Shown here one piece after another: positions 1-8,977 of a stretch of DNA of 64,000 nucleotides. The DNA lies in the NCBI RefSeq assembly GCF_900116105.1, contig NZ_FPAC01000001.1:2359135-2423134 (forward strand), read 5' to 3'. How positions within the stretch are numbered: the stretch's first letter is position 1; each line of letters starts with the position of its first letter. The notes under the pieces were generated by a model. The model was not told the DNA's origin. It did no database searches and saw only the letters and a list, made by a program, of their open reading frames with translations. The position numbers and the translations under genes were made by a program. This DNA is from Paenibacillus sp. 453mf. GTDB taxonomy: Bacteria > Bacillota > Bacilli > Paenibacillales > Paenibacillaceae.

Positions 1-338
1 TCCGGATATACTGCTACCACTTTGCCGAACTCCTCTGCAGCATGCTGGTACATGAGCAGTTTGAAATATCCAAGTCCTTTAACAAAGGCATGAAGTTTCA
101 GCTCCGGAATGGAAGTAAAGGGATCTGTGCCTCGGAAAATTCCACTTTCGCGAATTTTGGCCATTTTTTCTTCAAATGACATCCATTCATCGATAATGCC
201 GTCGCTCATTTTCTTAAGCAGGTTCCATCGCTGTCGCATTTCCTGTTTCTTCTCGACTGGTGCGGCAGTGTAGTAATTGGCAATCTCATCAAGCGATTGA
301 TTCATTTCCGCAAATAGATGTTGAAACATGGCATGCAT
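1..338 (-). CDS. Tetratricopeptide-repeat-type protein (3' part outside window)
   Basis: Open minus-strand frame that runs off the left edge, so only about the first 112 residues are visible. The start is ATG at 336-338 in the order Met-His-Ala-Met; it lies about 5 bases after an AAGGGTGGG ribosome binding site, whereas the internal ATG at 327-329 is too far away. The visible part is helical and charged and ends in a segment (AAEEFGKVVAVYP) typical of a TPR helix pair. It follows panD by about 80 bases and may share its transcript. I infer a TPR scaffold protein; the function is unknown. In B. subtilis dinG follows panD, and it may lie further left here. Confidence 0.7.
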   Translation of the reverse strand, partial: MHAMFQHLFAEMNQSLDEIANYYTAAPVEKKQEMRQRWNLLKKMSDGIIDEWMSFEEKMAKIRESGIFRGTDPFTSIPELKLHAFVKGLGYFKLLMYQHAAEEFGKVVAVYP

Positions 339-421
339 CCCACCCTTAGCAAAATGGATTAGTGCAGTAACCTAATCACATTTTTTGCGCTTTGGGCACT
401 TTTCATTCTTCATTCCATGGA

Positions 422-805
422 TTACAAGATTGTCGCGTGAACTTCCTCACGCATCGTTTGAACCGGCTTATTCTGTCCATCTACGAATACAACAGTCGGT
501 TTGTGCTGAACTGCTTCCTCACTCGACATCATCGCATAAGAAATAATAATAACCGTATCTCCAGGCTGAACCAGCCGTGCGGCAGCACCATTAAGACAAA
601 TCGTACCTGTACCGCGTGGTCCAGGGATGACATAAGTCTCCAATCTTGCCCCATTGTTATTATTCACAATTTGCACCTTTTCATTTTCCAAAATATCTGC
701 AGCATCCATCAAATTGCGATCAATGGTTATACTACCCACATAATTCAAATTTGCTTCCGTCACCGTTGCACGGTGAATTTTAGATTTCATTAATGTTCTA
801 AACAC
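422..805 (-). CDS. panD: Aspartate 1-decarboxylase
   Basis: Converts L-aspartate to beta-alanine, the second half of pantothenate. The 127-residue length is normal. The Gly24-Ser25 pair (context YVGSIT) is the self-cleavage site, where Ser25 becomes the pyruvoyl cofactor. Arg/Lys-rich N terminus and the GAAARL segment also fit the family. The start overlaps the end of panC by 8 bases, so translation is probably coupled. Last gene of panBCD, which supplies coenzyme A synthesis. Confidence 0.97.
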   Translation of the reverse strand: MFRTLMKSKIHRATVTEANLNYVGSITIDRNLMDAADILENEKVQIVNNNNGARLETYVIPGPRGTGTICLNGAAARLVQPGDTVIIISYAMMSSEEAVQHKPTVVFVDGQNKPVQTMREEVHATIL

Positions 806-1694
806 GGGAGAGCACCTCCGTTTTTTGGAGCCGATGGTTATCGATCAGCCTTGTCTTTCCAAATTTAACAGCCAGAGCAATAATAACATCTTCCGGCTCA
901 GTAATCCGCACACGGTCTTCAATCGGCTCAAGTGCTGGAAACGTTAGAATATCCACATAATCAATAACAGCCGTTTCTGACGTGTTGATCTCATCTATAA
1001 TAAGCTTGCGAATTTGACCCACAGTAGCATCTTCCTGCTCCTCGGTCTTCATTTGGGCTAGCTTAAGTGAGCGGGATAATGCAAGAGCTTCCTTACGTTC
1101 CTTCGAGCTCAGATACACGTTACGTGAACTGAGTGCAAGCCCATCCGCTTCGCGGACAATCGGGCAAGGCACAATATTTATCGGCATATTGAGATCTGAT
1201 ACCATCTGCGACAACACGGCCACTTGCTGAGCATCCTTCATTCCAAAATAAGCGTTGTTCGGCTGTACAATGTTGAACAGCTTCGCTACCACGGTGGTCA
1301 CACCATCGAAGTGACCTGGGCGTGATGCACCGCATAGGCGGTCTGTAATATCAGCTACTCTGATCTTGGTCTTCGTGGGATGAGGATACATGACTTCTAC
1401 TGTCGGAATAAACACGATGTCTATTCCTTCTTTGTCTGCAACTCCCAGATCCCGCTGCTCATCGCGCGGATACGTTTCAAAGTCTTCGTTCGGGCCGAAC
1501 TGAATAGGATTCACGAAGATGCTAAGAACAACAATATCATTATTCTTTCGAGCTTCGCGCATCAAGCTCGCATGTCCATCATGCAGGAATCCCATCGTTG
1601 GAACGAGCCCGACAGCCGGTTCTTTCCCACGAATGTTCTTTTTCATGGAGGCTATTTGTGCTCGCAGCTCTTCAATATTTCGAACTGTTATCAT
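798..1694 (-). CDS. panC: Pantothenate synthetase (pantoate--beta-alanine ligase)
   Basis: ATP-dependent condensation of pantoate with beta-alanine to pantothenate in the cytosol. The nucleotidyl-transfer motif is visible as [10 protein letters not shown] near residue 32, followed by [12 protein letters not shown], and the KMSKS-like SSRN segment near residue 190. Length 298 is slightly longer than the usual 280-290. Start ATG overlaps the panB stop by 4 bases (ATGA) and its stop overlaps panD, a tight three-gene cistron. Confidence 0.97.
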   Translation of the reverse strand: MITVRNIEELRAQIASMKKNIRGKEPAVGLVPTMGFLHDGHASLMREARKNNDIVVLSIFVNPIQFGPNEDFETYPRDEQRDLGVADKEGIDIVFIPTVEVMYPHPTKTKIRVADITDRLCGASRPGHFDGVTTVVAKLFNIVQPNNAYFGMKDAQQVAVLSQMVSDLNMPINIVPCPIVREADGLALSSRNVYLSSKERKEALALSRSLKLAQMKTEEQEDATVGQIRKLIIDEINTSETAVIDYVDILTFPALEPIEDRVRITEPEDVIIALAVKFGKTRLIDNHRLQKTEVLSRV

Positions 1695-2569
1695 GATCTA
1701 TTCTCCACCTTTGCTTGGCTGCTTCCGTATAAGGAGTCGACTACACCGTCTTCAGCAGTGAACACATGCTCCTCAGCAGGAAAAGATTTATTTTTGACAT
1801 CCTGTACATAATTCCCGATGCTATCACGAATAATGGTTCCTACATCTGCATAAGTCTTCACAAATCTTTTAGGCATATATGGAGATGCATATTGCAGAAC
1901 ATCGTGGAAGACCAGCACCTGACCATCTGTACCACGCCCTGCGCCAATTCCTATGGTTGGAATTGACAGGTCGTTAGATATTGCCTCGGCAACTGCCTCG
2001 GTAACCAGCTCCAGAACGATGGCAAATGCTCCGGCCTCTTCAAGTGCCTTCGCATCTTCAAGCAGTCGTTTGGCATCTGCAGCATCCTTCCCTTGTACCC
2101 TGAAACCGCCGATTTGGTTTACTGATTGCGGGGTAAGGCCAATGTGTCCAAGCACGGGTACGCCAGCCTTCACGACGGCTCTCACGGTGTCTGCTATTTC
2201 GGCTCCGCCTTCAAGCTTCACTGCATGGGCATGGCCTTCCTGCATAATACGTCGAACGGCTTTTAGGCTCTCATCTATTCCGCCGTGATACGTCATAAAC
2301 GGCATATCCGTTACGATAAATGTATTCTGTGCACCTCTTGCAACGGCACGGGAATGATATACCATATCATCAATCGTAACCGGGATGGTGGAATTATATC
2401 CGAGTACAGCATTTCCAAGAGAATCCCCTACCAGGATCATGTCTACGCCAGCTTCTTCAGCCAGCACAGCAGAAGGATAATCGTATGCTGTGAGCATCGT
2501 AATCGGATCTTTATTTTCTTTCATTTTTTTCATTTTAACAATGTTAAGCGGTTTTTTGGTTGCTGCCAT
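1691..2569 (-). CDS. panB: 3-methyl-2-oxobutanoate hydroxymethyltransferase (ketopantoate hydroxymethyltransferase)
   Basis: First step of pantoate formation: transfers a hydroxymethyl group from methylene-tetrahydrofolate to ketoisovalerate. Metal- and substrate-binding signature VGDSLGNAVLGY is near residue 48, and TDMPFMTYHGG and the PTIGIGAGRGTDGQVLVFHD block follow in family order. 292 residues, a (beta/alpha)8 barrel. Ribosome binding site AGAAGGGAG lies 7 bases before ATG. First gene of panBCD, preceded by a structured leader with its own promoter and an intrinsic terminator, so expression is probably set by attenuation. Confidence 0.97.
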   Translation of the reverse strand: MAATKKPLNIVKMKKMKENKDPITMLTAYDYPSAVLAEEAGVDMILVGDSLGNAVLGYNSTIPVTIDDMVYHSRAVARGAQNTFIVTDMPFMTYHGGIDESLKAVRRIMQEGHAHAVKLEGGAEIADTVRAVVKAGVPVLGHIGLTPQSVNQIGGFRVQGKDAADAKRLLEDAKALEEAGAFAIVLELVTEAVAEAISNDLSIPTIGIGAGRGTDGQVLVFHDVLQYASPYMPKRFVKTYADVGTIIRDSIGNYVQDVKNKSFPAEEHVFTAEDGVVDSLYGSSQAKVENRS

Positions 2570-2700
2570 ACAAGTGGCTCCCTTCTGTTCTGAAATACCG
2601 TAAGTATTGATGCCATGTCTAAATCTGTGATCCTACGGATGCTCTTCAGCCAATTTAACGGAGATGGCGCCTAATAAGACTAACGAATAACCAGACGCAC

Positions 2701-2732
2701 AAAAAAACCTTTTAGTATCAAACTAAAAAGGT
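2701..2732 (-). terminator. Leader terminator (attenuator) upstream of panB
   Basis: On the minus strand a stem (arms 2723-2732 and 2707-2716, one bulged base) with a short loop is followed by a run of seven U. It lies about 130 bases before the panB start and downstream of the panB promoter at 2897-2924, so it can only stop leader transcripts before they reach panB. Confidence 0.8.
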
Positions 2733-2891
2733 CCCATAAGTCAAAAAAGAGTCACTTGCGATCGTCCCTTCTGTCTCGGTCCTCTTCGGCTCAGAGCAGA
2801 ATCCAACAACTTGGCATAAGATTCAATTGTACAAAGCTTAGGTAATCTGACTGACGAGTGCAGTTCGATACAGAATCAATACCGCCTCATC
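2733..2891 (-). promoter_or_regulatory. Structured 5' leader of panBCD, candidate pan-motif RNA
   Basis: The leader begins at the predicted transcription start with a hairpin (2853-2891, minus strand) made of three stems of 6, 5 and 5 base pairs around a 5-base loop. The stems are separated by exactly one unpaired A on the 3' side and one unpaired A on the 5' side. A hairpin with two bulged adenosines upstream of panB is how the pan motif RNA (a predicted regulatory RNA) is described. A second hairpin-rich part (about 2755-2800) precedes the attenuator at 2701-2732. The pairing is read from sequence; the identification with the pan motif is from memory and not aligned. Confidence 0.65.
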
Positions 2892-2896
2892 AAGAA

Positions 2897-2924
2897 AGTA
2901 TACCAAAAATAAAGGAATTGTCTA
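2897..2924 (-). promoter_or_regulatory. Sigma-A promoter of panBCD
   Basis: Minus strand -35 TAGACA (2919-2924), 16-base spacer, -10 TATACT (2897-2902); both are one base from consensus. The predicted start near 2890 coincides with the first base of the leader hairpin. panBCD therefore has its own promoter downstream of birA. Confidence 0.75.
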
Positions 2925-2981
2925 TGCCTCGAATGAATTTCATAATACCTTAAGATTCCAAGCAGCAGACTTAACAGCATA

Positions 2982-3959
2982 CTACTGCTTTATAATCTCA
3001 ATCTCACCGGAATAAACTACCCTCTCCTCGCCACTTGGCGCGGCAATAACCAGTCCTCCGCTCGGATCAAGTCGTTTGGCGACACCTTGTATCGTCTCCG
3101 TCAATGTCTCCGTCCGTACGGCTTGACCAATAGATACGGAATGCTCCTCCCATTCCACTTGGATAGGTGTGAATCCTTCACTTGTATAACGATCGTAGAG
3201 AAGCTCCATTTCGTTCAGAATTTCGGCTATCAATAACGCACGATCTATAGTATGTCCTGTCTCCAGCTTGAGCGAGGTGGCAATCTCCGTTAATTCTTCC
3301 GGGTAATCTTCTGTGGAGAGATTGACATCAATCCCAATTCCAGCAATACAGTATTTTACTTTGTTATCCTCGGTGGCCGATTCTAGAAGAATTCCGCACA
3401 CCTTCTTCCCCTGAATCAAAATATCGTTTGGCCATTTGATTGCTGCTTCCGCTCCTGTAACGCTGCGAATTGCCTTGCAGACAGCAACTCCCGTCAGAAG
3501 TGTAAGCTGAGGCATGTATCTGATAGGAAGCTCCGGCCGAAGCACCAGACTCATCCAAATCCCTTTGCCTGAGGGAGAGAACCATTTTCTGCCGAGTCTT
3601 CCTCTTCCGGATGTCTGTTGTTCAGCAATGAATAGTGTTCCTTCAACGGCACCGCTCTCGGCCTGGGTCATGGCGTCCACTTGTGTAGAAGAGGTCGTCT
3701 CAATTATATAGATCTTATTACCCAATATTTTGGTATTTAAATTCGCCTGAATATCTGTCTCTTTATAAAAGTCCGGAATAAACGTCATTCGATATCCCTT
3801 CCGAGATACCGCCTCGAATTCATAGCCCATGTCTCTTAATTGGTTGATTTGTTTCCAGACAGCCGTCCTGCTGATTTTGAGTCTTCTGCTAATCTCCTCG
3901 CCCGAAATAAAGGTCTGGGATGAATGCAGGAATAAATCAAGCAGCAATTTATTTTTCAT
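2982..3959 (-). CDS. birA: Bifunctional biotin--[acetyl-CoA-carboxylase] ligase / biotin operon repressor
   Basis: 325 residues with the class II layout. An N-terminal winged helix-turn-helix (about residues 1-65, containing SRTAVWKQINQLRDMGY) would bind bio operators. The central ligase domain has the biotinyl-AMP loop GRGRLGRKW near residue 118 and the substrate motif KWPNDI. A C-terminal SH3-like cap follows. It attaches biotin to carboxylase carrier proteins and represses biotin genes when charged. The start overlaps the end of cca by 11 bases. Confidence 0.97.
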   Translation of the reverse strand: MKNKLLLDLFLHSSQTFISGEEISRRLKISRTAVWKQINQLRDMGYEFEAVSRKGYRMTFIPDFYKETDIQANLNTKILGNKIYIIETTSSTQVDAMTQAESGAVEGTLFIAEQQTSGRGRLGRKWFSPSGKGIWMSLVLRPELPIRYMPQLTLLTGVAVCKAIRSVTGAEAAIKWPNDILIQGKKVCGILLESATEDNKVKYCIAGIGIDVNLSTEDYPEELTEIATSLKLETGHTIDRALLIAEILNEMELLYDRYTSEGFTPIQVEWEEHSVSIGQAVRTETLTETIQGVAKRLDPSGGLVIAAPSGEERVVYSGEIEIIKQ

Positions 3960-5262
3960 CCGATATCACCTTCTTTGCCGCATCAAGCAAAATGTCATGT
4001 TTGTTAACTAGTTGTCCTGTTACTACCTGCCGCAGCAGCCAATTCATCGTTTCACCAAGCCAGGGTCCTCCCTTGCGCCCTGTGACACGGAGCAGATCAG
4101 AACCTGACAGCTCAAGCTCCTTCAAGCTGTAGACCCCCATCTCATTCCTCCATACCTCTGCGTGCTCCACCAATTCCTTCAGCAGAAGATATTCTTCCCC
4201 AGACATCTCATAGAATGACTGAGGCAACAGACGATGGATGACATGCCAGTCTTCACTTGCCGGAACACCGTGCTTTAGAAGCGATAGTTTCCATTCTTCT
4301 CTTAAATGTCTACTGCGAAGTCCTTGCTTGTGATCCTTCGTAATCTTTGAAAGATGGTTCATCACCTCTTCATGAAGTCCAAGAAATCTCGTCATTCTGT
4401 CCTTCACTTTTCCGGAATAGGTCCAGGCTCTAAGCTTATGATCCGCATCCGCAGAATTTGCGCCAAGCAGCAATAGCAGCAACCCTAATCGGTATTCCGT
4501 AGTTTGTGGCAGTTTATCTAACAGGCTGAGAACAGAACGGTCCAACCTGGATAAATCTACTGGAGCCTTAATATAATGGAGCAGCTCGCTATCCATAAGC
4601 AGACCGATTCCTCTTGCGGGATAAGGACCAGCGAGCAATTTGTCCATTTCATTCCGTACTCGTTCCATTGCGATGTGAGAAAGCTTGTCTCGCTCCGCTA
4701 GGAGCCCGTCCCAGGTTAAGGAGTCAATGTCAAAATTAAAAATGGATGCAAAACGAACGCCTCTTAACATCCGAAGGGCGTCTTCTCTAAATCGTTCTTC
4801 AGCAAGACCGACAGAGCGAACAATGCCCCGTGCGATGTCAGTTACACCATTAAAAGGATCAATGATATGGCCTGCATAATCACGAGCAATGGCGTTCATG
4901 GTAAAATCTCTGCGCTTTAGATCCTCTTCTACCTGGTCTACAAAGTGAACCTCAGATGGCCTGCGAAAATCTTCATAACCGCTCTCCGTACGAAAAGTCG
5001 TCACCTCAAAATGATAACCGTTCATTCGAACGGTTACTGTTCCATGCTGCAGCCCTGTCGGTATGGAACCCTCAAACAACGCCATCACCTCTTCAGGCTT
5101 AGCCGAAGTCGTTATATCCATATCCGTTACAGGCCTCTTCATCATCTCATCTCGAACACAACCACCTACAAAAAAGGCTTGATGGCCATGATCATTAAGC
5201 CTTCTAAGCACTTCTTCACCCTGAATAGCCATGGCAGGATCGACATGCTTCCAATTGTTCAT
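3949..5262 (-). CDS. cca: CCA tRNA nucleotidyltransferase
   Basis: Adds or repairs the 3' CCA end of tRNAs without a template. The class II head signature GGCVRDEMM near residue 33 is followed by the catalytic carboxylate pair in DMDITT, then RRDFTMNAIA and the template-like motif EDALRMLRGVRFA. About 437 residues. I place the start at ATG 5260-5262, where AAAGGGG lies 8 bases upstream; an in-frame start 45 bases further up has no ribosome binding site and would run into bshA. Same order bshA-cca-birA as in B. subtilis. Confidence 0.96.
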   Translation of the reverse strand: MNNWKHVDPAMAIQGEEVLRRLNDHGHQAFFVGGCVRDEMMKRPVTDMDITTSAKPEEVMALFEGSIPTGLQHGTVTVRMNGYHFEVTTFRTESGYEDFRRPSEVHFVDQVEEDLKRRDFTMNAIARDYAGHIIDPFNGVTDIARGIVRSVGLAEERFREDALRMLRGVRFASIFNFDIDSLTWDGLLAERDKLSHIAMERVRNEMDKLLAGPYPARGIGLLMDSELLHYIKAPVDLSRLDRSVLSLLDKLPQTTEYRLGLLLLLLGANSADADHKLRAWTYSGKVKDRMTRFLGLHEEVMNHLSKITKDHKQGLRSRHLREEWKLSLLKHGVPASEDWHVIHRLLPQSFYEMSGEEYLLLKELVEHAEVWRNEMGVYSLKELELSGSDLLRVTGRKGGPWLGETMNWLLRQVVTGQLVNKHDILLDAAKKVISDEK

Positions 5263-5290
5263 TTCCGTTACCCCTTTATAAATCTCCCGA

Positions 5291-6457
5291 TCAATGCTCG
5301 AGGCCAACCCCTACATTTTGCTGTGTAAGGACCCGGCGGTATATTTGCTCATACTCAGCTGTAATTTTATCGATATCAAAATGAGAGCTTGCTCTGTCAA
5401 GACAAGCCTGTTTGTAGCTCTTCATCATTTCTTCGTTACGCAGCAGCATTAATGCATATTCTGCCATTTGCTTCGTATCTCCAATACCTGAAAGGAGCCC
5501 GGTGCTTCCATGCGTAACAAGCTCAGGTATCCCACCGGCTGTTGAGCCGATGGTAGGAATTCCACAAGCCATGGCTTCGAGTGCTACAAGGCCAAAGCTC
5601 TCTTTTTCTGATGGGAGCAGCAGCAGATCAGCCATAGAAATGACCTGAGCAACATCATCTTGTTTGCCTAACAAATGTACTCTGTCCGTCAGTCCCATCT
5701 CCTGAATTCTACACTGAATCTTGGGCAGATCAGGGCCTTCTCCGACCAAGATAAGCTTTGTCGGAAGTTCTCTATTTACCCGAGCAAAGATGTCAACGAC
5801 ATCCAGCGTGCGCTTCACAGGACGGAAGTTGGAGATATGCATCAGCACCTTCTCTTCCTTGGAAGCGTACTCTGCTCGAAGTGAAGTGCTGTTGCGCGGA
5901 TAATAAGTTTTGCTATCTATAAAATTGTAGGTCAAGTCAATTTTTTGTTTGATATCAAGGAGTTCATGCGTCTCACGGATAAGATCCTGCGATACAGCTG
6001 TCACCGCATCGCTCTTATTAATAGCGAGCTCAATCAAGTCCTTCAGCGACTCATCCTGGGCTAGCACGGTAATATCCGTGCCATGCAGCGTTGTCACTAC
6101 CTTCAGATCATCAGGCAGCATTTGTTTAGCCAGGTATGCACAGACAGCATGGGGAACTGCATAGTGAACATGGAGCAAATCCAGCTGCTGTGTTTTGGCA
6201 ACCTGTGCCATCTTGGTAGCTAATGATAAATCATAAGGTGGGTAACGAAAAACGTAATAGTCATTTACTTCCACTTCATGGTAAAAGATATTGCGATGGA
6301 ATTTGCCCAGTCTGAAAGGTATGCTGTTCGCAATAAAATGAACTTGGTGCCCTTTTTCGGCGAGTCGCTTTCCAAGCTCTGTTGCTACAACTCCGGATCC
6401 GCCAAGTGACGGATAACAGGTAATCCCGATTTTTAGATGTTTGCCCGCTTGATTCAA
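5291..6457 (-). CDS. bshA: N-acetyl-alpha-D-glucosaminyl L-malate synthase
   Basis: Family-4 glycosyltransferase that makes GlcNAc-malate, the first step of bacillithiol, the low-molecular-weight thiol of Bacillota. 388 residues. The N-terminal glycine-rich GGSGVVATELG loop, VHYAVPHAV, and the nucleotide-sugar-binding PSEKESFGLVALEAMACG motif near residue 285 are seen. The start is TTG, placed 9 bases after a strong AAAGGAGG. The deacetylase gene bshB1, which sits directly upstream in B. subtilis, is not here: only 70 bases separate bshA from mgsA. Confidence 0.95.
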   Translation of the reverse strand: MNQAGKHLKIGITCYPSLGGSGVVATELGKRLAEKGHQVHFIANSIPFRLGKFHRNIFYHEVEVNDYYVFRYPPYDLSLATKMAQVAKTQQLDLLHVHYAVPHAVCAYLAKQMLPDDLKVVTTLHGTDITVLAQDESLKDLIELAINKSDAVTAVSQDLIRETHELLDIKQKIDLTYNFIDSKTYYPRNSTSLRAEYASKEEKVLMHISNFRPVKRTLDVVDIFARVNRELPTKLILVGEGPDLPKIQCRIQEMGLTDRVHLLGKQDDVAQVISMADLLLLPSEKESFGLVALEAMACGIPTIGSTAGGIPELVTHGSTGLLSGIGDTKQMAEYALMLLRNEEMMKSYKQACLDRASSHFDIDKITAEYEQIYRRVLTQQNVGVGLEH

Positions 6458-6526
6458 AGGGAAGGGCCTCCTTTATGATAATGTATATAAACAATGCTGG
6501 TCATAATTTAATGTGTTAGTAATGAA

Positions 6527-6961
6527 TTAGACTTCTATATCTGAACCTGGTTTATATTTATGTACAAGCTCGCGCCAACCAAAATCACCACGTTCCAAAG
6601 CCTTAACAAGTATTTCAGCCGTTGCTACATTTGTAGCCAGCGGTATTCCCTGCACATCACACAGTCTCAGAAGGGCGTTAATATCCGGTTCATGCGGCTG
6701 TGCCATTAGCGGATCACGAAGGAAGATAATTAAATCCATCTCGTTCTTCGCCACAAGCGCCCCGATCTGCTGATCGCCGCCCAAAGGTCCAGACATAAAC
6801 CGATGAATCTTCAAATTAGTGCCTTCCATAATACGTTGACCGGTAGTTCCTGTAGAAAACAAGTTATTGCCTTCAAATGCTTTTTCATAAGCCGTTACAA
6901 AGTTAACCATTTCGTCTTTCTTACGATCATGAGCAATAAAAGCGATATTAAGCATATGCAT
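6527..6961 (-). CDS. mgsA: Methylglyoxal synthase
   Basis: Converts dihydroxyacetone phosphate to methylglyoxal and phosphate, a bypass of lower glycolysis. 144 residues with the catalytic aspartate in [11 protein letters not shown], the phosphate-binding STGTTG, and the C-terminal [11 protein letters not shown]. Start chosen at ATG 6959-6961, 5 bases after AAAGGGAG; an upstream in-frame ATG adds 11 residues without a ribosome binding site. It sits between dapB and bshA as in B. subtilis. Confidence 0.95.
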   Translation of the reverse strand: MHMLNIAFIAHDRKKDEMVNFVTAYEKAFEGNNLFSTGTTGQRIMEGTNLKIHRFMSGPLGGDQQIGALVAKNEMDLIIFLRDPLMAQPHEPDINALLRLCDVQGIPLATNVATAEILVKALERGDFGWRELVHKYKPGSDIEV

Positions 6962-7043
6962 GTTCTCTCCCTTTTGATATCTATATAATGACATATTTAT
7001 ACCTTTAAATGAAGCAACTAAGGGTATTCTAAAATTGATTCAG

Positions 7044-7847
7044 TTAGTCAATAAAATGATCAAAACCGTAAATCATCCCGGAAAAACCCATGACCTTCTG
7101 GATACCTATCTTAACGCCAGGCATGTATCCGGCCCGTTCATAAGAATCATGTCTAATCTTCAGAGTTTGTCCGAAATCGCCAAAAATCACTTCCTGCTGT
7201 GCAAATACCCCTGGCAGCCTGACACTATGAATCCGGAATCCGTTGTAATACCCGCCTCTTGATCCTTCAATCGTTTCCTCTTCCTTCGGGTTACCTTGGC
7301 GAAGCTCCTCTCGGTTCTGTGCAATCATCTCGGCCGTCTTAATCGCGGTTCCCGAAGGTGCATCCAGTTTCTGATCGCCATGATACTCAATGATTTCGAG
7401 ATTAGGCATATATTTGGCAGCTTGTGCTGCGAATTTCATCATTAGAATAGCCCCAATTGAAAAGTTTGGTGCAATGAGCCCGCCAATTCCTTTATCTTGG
7501 CATTGCTTGTCCAAATCTTGAATTTGCTCTGGGGTAAATCCCGTTGTCCCCATTACGGGTCTTACACCGTATGAAATAGCGAGGGAGGTATGCTCATAAG
7601 CATATTGGGGTGTAGTAAAATCAACCATCACGTCTGCATTAGAGTCTCTCAGCGCATCCTCCAACTGATCTGTAACAAGTACGCCGCAGGGCTCTAGACC
7701 AACCAGCCTGCCTGCATCCTCGCCTGCTCTGGAACGATTGACTGCTGCAGCCAGTTCAAGTTCTTCATCCAGAAGAACAAGCTTGACGACTTCACGCCCC
7801 ATACGCCCTCCCGCGCCTACAACTACAACCTTTAACTTCTCTGCCAC
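7044..7847 (-). CDS. dapB: 4-hydroxy-tetrahydrodipicolinate reductase
   Basis: NAD(P)H-dependent step of the lysine/diaminopimelate pathway, feeding cell wall and spore dipicolinate. 267 residues. N-terminal nucleotide-binding VVGAGGRMGREV (about residues 9-20), the active-site block EYHGDQKLDAPSGTA near residue 155, and the C-terminal FDHFID. The active-site block usually begins ExHH; here the second His is Gly, a conservative-looking variant of that loop. Close spacing to both neighbours suggests one operon from the MazG-like gene to birA. Confidence 0.96.
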   Translation of the reverse strand: MAEKLKVVVVGAGGRMGREVVKLVLLDEELELAAAVNRSRAGEDAGRLVGLEPCGVLVTDQLEDALRDSNADVMVDFTTPQYAYEHTSLAISYGVRPVMGTTGFTPEQIQDLDKQCQDKGIGGLIAPNFSIGAILMMKFAAQAAKYMPNLEIIEYHGDQKLDAPSGTAIKTAEMIAQNREELRQGNPKEEETIEGSRGGYYNGFRIHSVRLPGVFAQQEVIFGDFGQTLKIRHDSYERAGYMPGVKIGIQKVMGFSGMIYGFDHFID

Positions 7848-7868
7848 TTAAGAAACACTCCTTATATT

Positions 7869-8405
7869 CTAGGTTGATGATTTATTCTTATTAGACTTCA
7901 TTCGTTTGTGAAAATCCTGCAACAATTGTGTTAATTGATCATTCTGTGGTTCCAGCGATATGGCCTCTTTCAGTACAGCGATCGCTAGGATGTATTCATC
8001 CAGTTCGGCATAAGCAATGGATAGCCATACGTAAGCATCTGTGAAGAGCGGATCAAGCTCAATAGACTTCTTCAGCTGTGCGAGTACATCTTCTCTGACC
8101 TTAGACAAATTAGACGCAGATGCTTCGATGAGCAATCGTGCACCTGCAGTCAGCTTCTTCGCCTCAAGACTCCCTAGATGCATTATATACTCACCATGGT
8201 CTGGAGAAAGTTCTGCTGCTTTTTGAGCATGAAGTAAAGCTTGCTCCAGCTTCCCATTGCGTGCATAGGTAATGGAGCAGCGATAATGGATTTCAGCATT
8301 GTCGGGTTCCTTCTCAATTGCAGTCTCGAACCAAAAGACCGCAAGCTCGTAATCACCATGCAAAATAGCTTTGTATGCTTCTTGGATATAAGGATAAGAT
8401 TTCAT
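7869..8405 (-). CDS. Tetratricopeptide repeat protein
   Basis: 178-residue soluble protein built from four to five 34-residue TPR units: tandem helix pairs such as YELAVFWFETAIEKEPDNAE and further units ending at LEPQNDQ near residue 160. The tail is Lys/Asn/Ser-rich. No signal peptide or membrane segment. It lies between the MazG-like gene and dapB, 21 bases before dapB. TPR proteins are protein-interaction scaffolds; no partner can be read from the sequence. Confidence 0.85.
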   Translation of the reverse strand: MKSYPYIQEAYKAILHGDYELAVFWFETAIEKEPDNAEIHYRCSITYARNGKLEQALLHAQKAAELSPDHGEYIMHLGSLEAKKLTAGARLLIEASASNLSKVREDVLAQLKKSIELDPLFTDAYVWLSIAYAELDEYILAIAVLKEAISLEPQNDQLTQLLQDFHKRMKSNKNKSST

Positions 8406-8455
8406 GCTTGCTGTCCCTCCCGAATATCGGTTAGTACAGCATATGTAAGGATGGA

Positions 8456-8785
8456 TTATTCGGTGTCCTTTTTGGTCCAGCGATTCGCATCCCTCGTATT
8501 AAATTTATGCATCACTTTGTTGTGAGCCTCCGTCAGATCAATGCCGAGTGAATTCGCAAAACAAAGGGTAATAAATAAAATATCCCCGAGTTCAAGCTCA
8601 ATGGAGTTGTCAGCCTCCGTAGATTTCTTGGGCTTCTCTCCATATTCGTGATTGACCTCACGGGCGAGCTCGCCTACTTCCTCTGTCATTCTCGCAAGCA
8701 TCGTCATCGGGCTGAAATACCCTTCCTCGAACTGTGAAATGTAACGGTCCACTTCCCGCTGGATTTCTGCAAGACTTTTCTCCAT
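8456..8785 (-). CDS. MazG-like nucleotide pyrophosphohydrolase (YpjD family)
   Basis: 109 residues. The all-alpha NTP pyrophosphatase signature is visible: EEVGELAREVNH near residue 31 and ELGDILFITLC near residue 65, with paired acidic residues that bind magnesium. The family removes pyrophosphate from (non-canonical) nucleoside triphosphates. In B. subtilis ypjD has the same place next to dapB. Ribosome binding site AAGGAG before ATG. It is divergent from the YitT-family gene. Confidence 0.9.
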   Translation of the reverse strand: MEKSLAEIQREVDRYISQFEEGYFSPMTMLARMTEEVGELAREVNHEYGEKPKKSTEADNSIELELGDILFITLCFANSLGIDLTEAHNKVMHKFNTRDANRWTKKDTE

Positions 8786-8977
8786 ACAAGTTGTAGCTCC
8801 TTACCGATAAATTTGCTTTATTCCAATGTTAACGTATTGAGATAGTGAAAACAAATCATTTTTTTAATCTGAGGTTGAAACAGGCATACTATGTTAGTAC
8901 ACCATTCTGTACATGTTTAAAGCGTAAAAATTGCTCTTTAAATGAATGTAAAAGAACAATCATCTAGCGAGGTATAT
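8786..8977. other. Divergent intergenic region
   Basis: About 190 AT-rich bases between the divergent MazG-like gene and the YitT-family gene. It must hold promoters for both, but I see no pair of boxes close enough to consensus to call. Confidence 0.4.
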
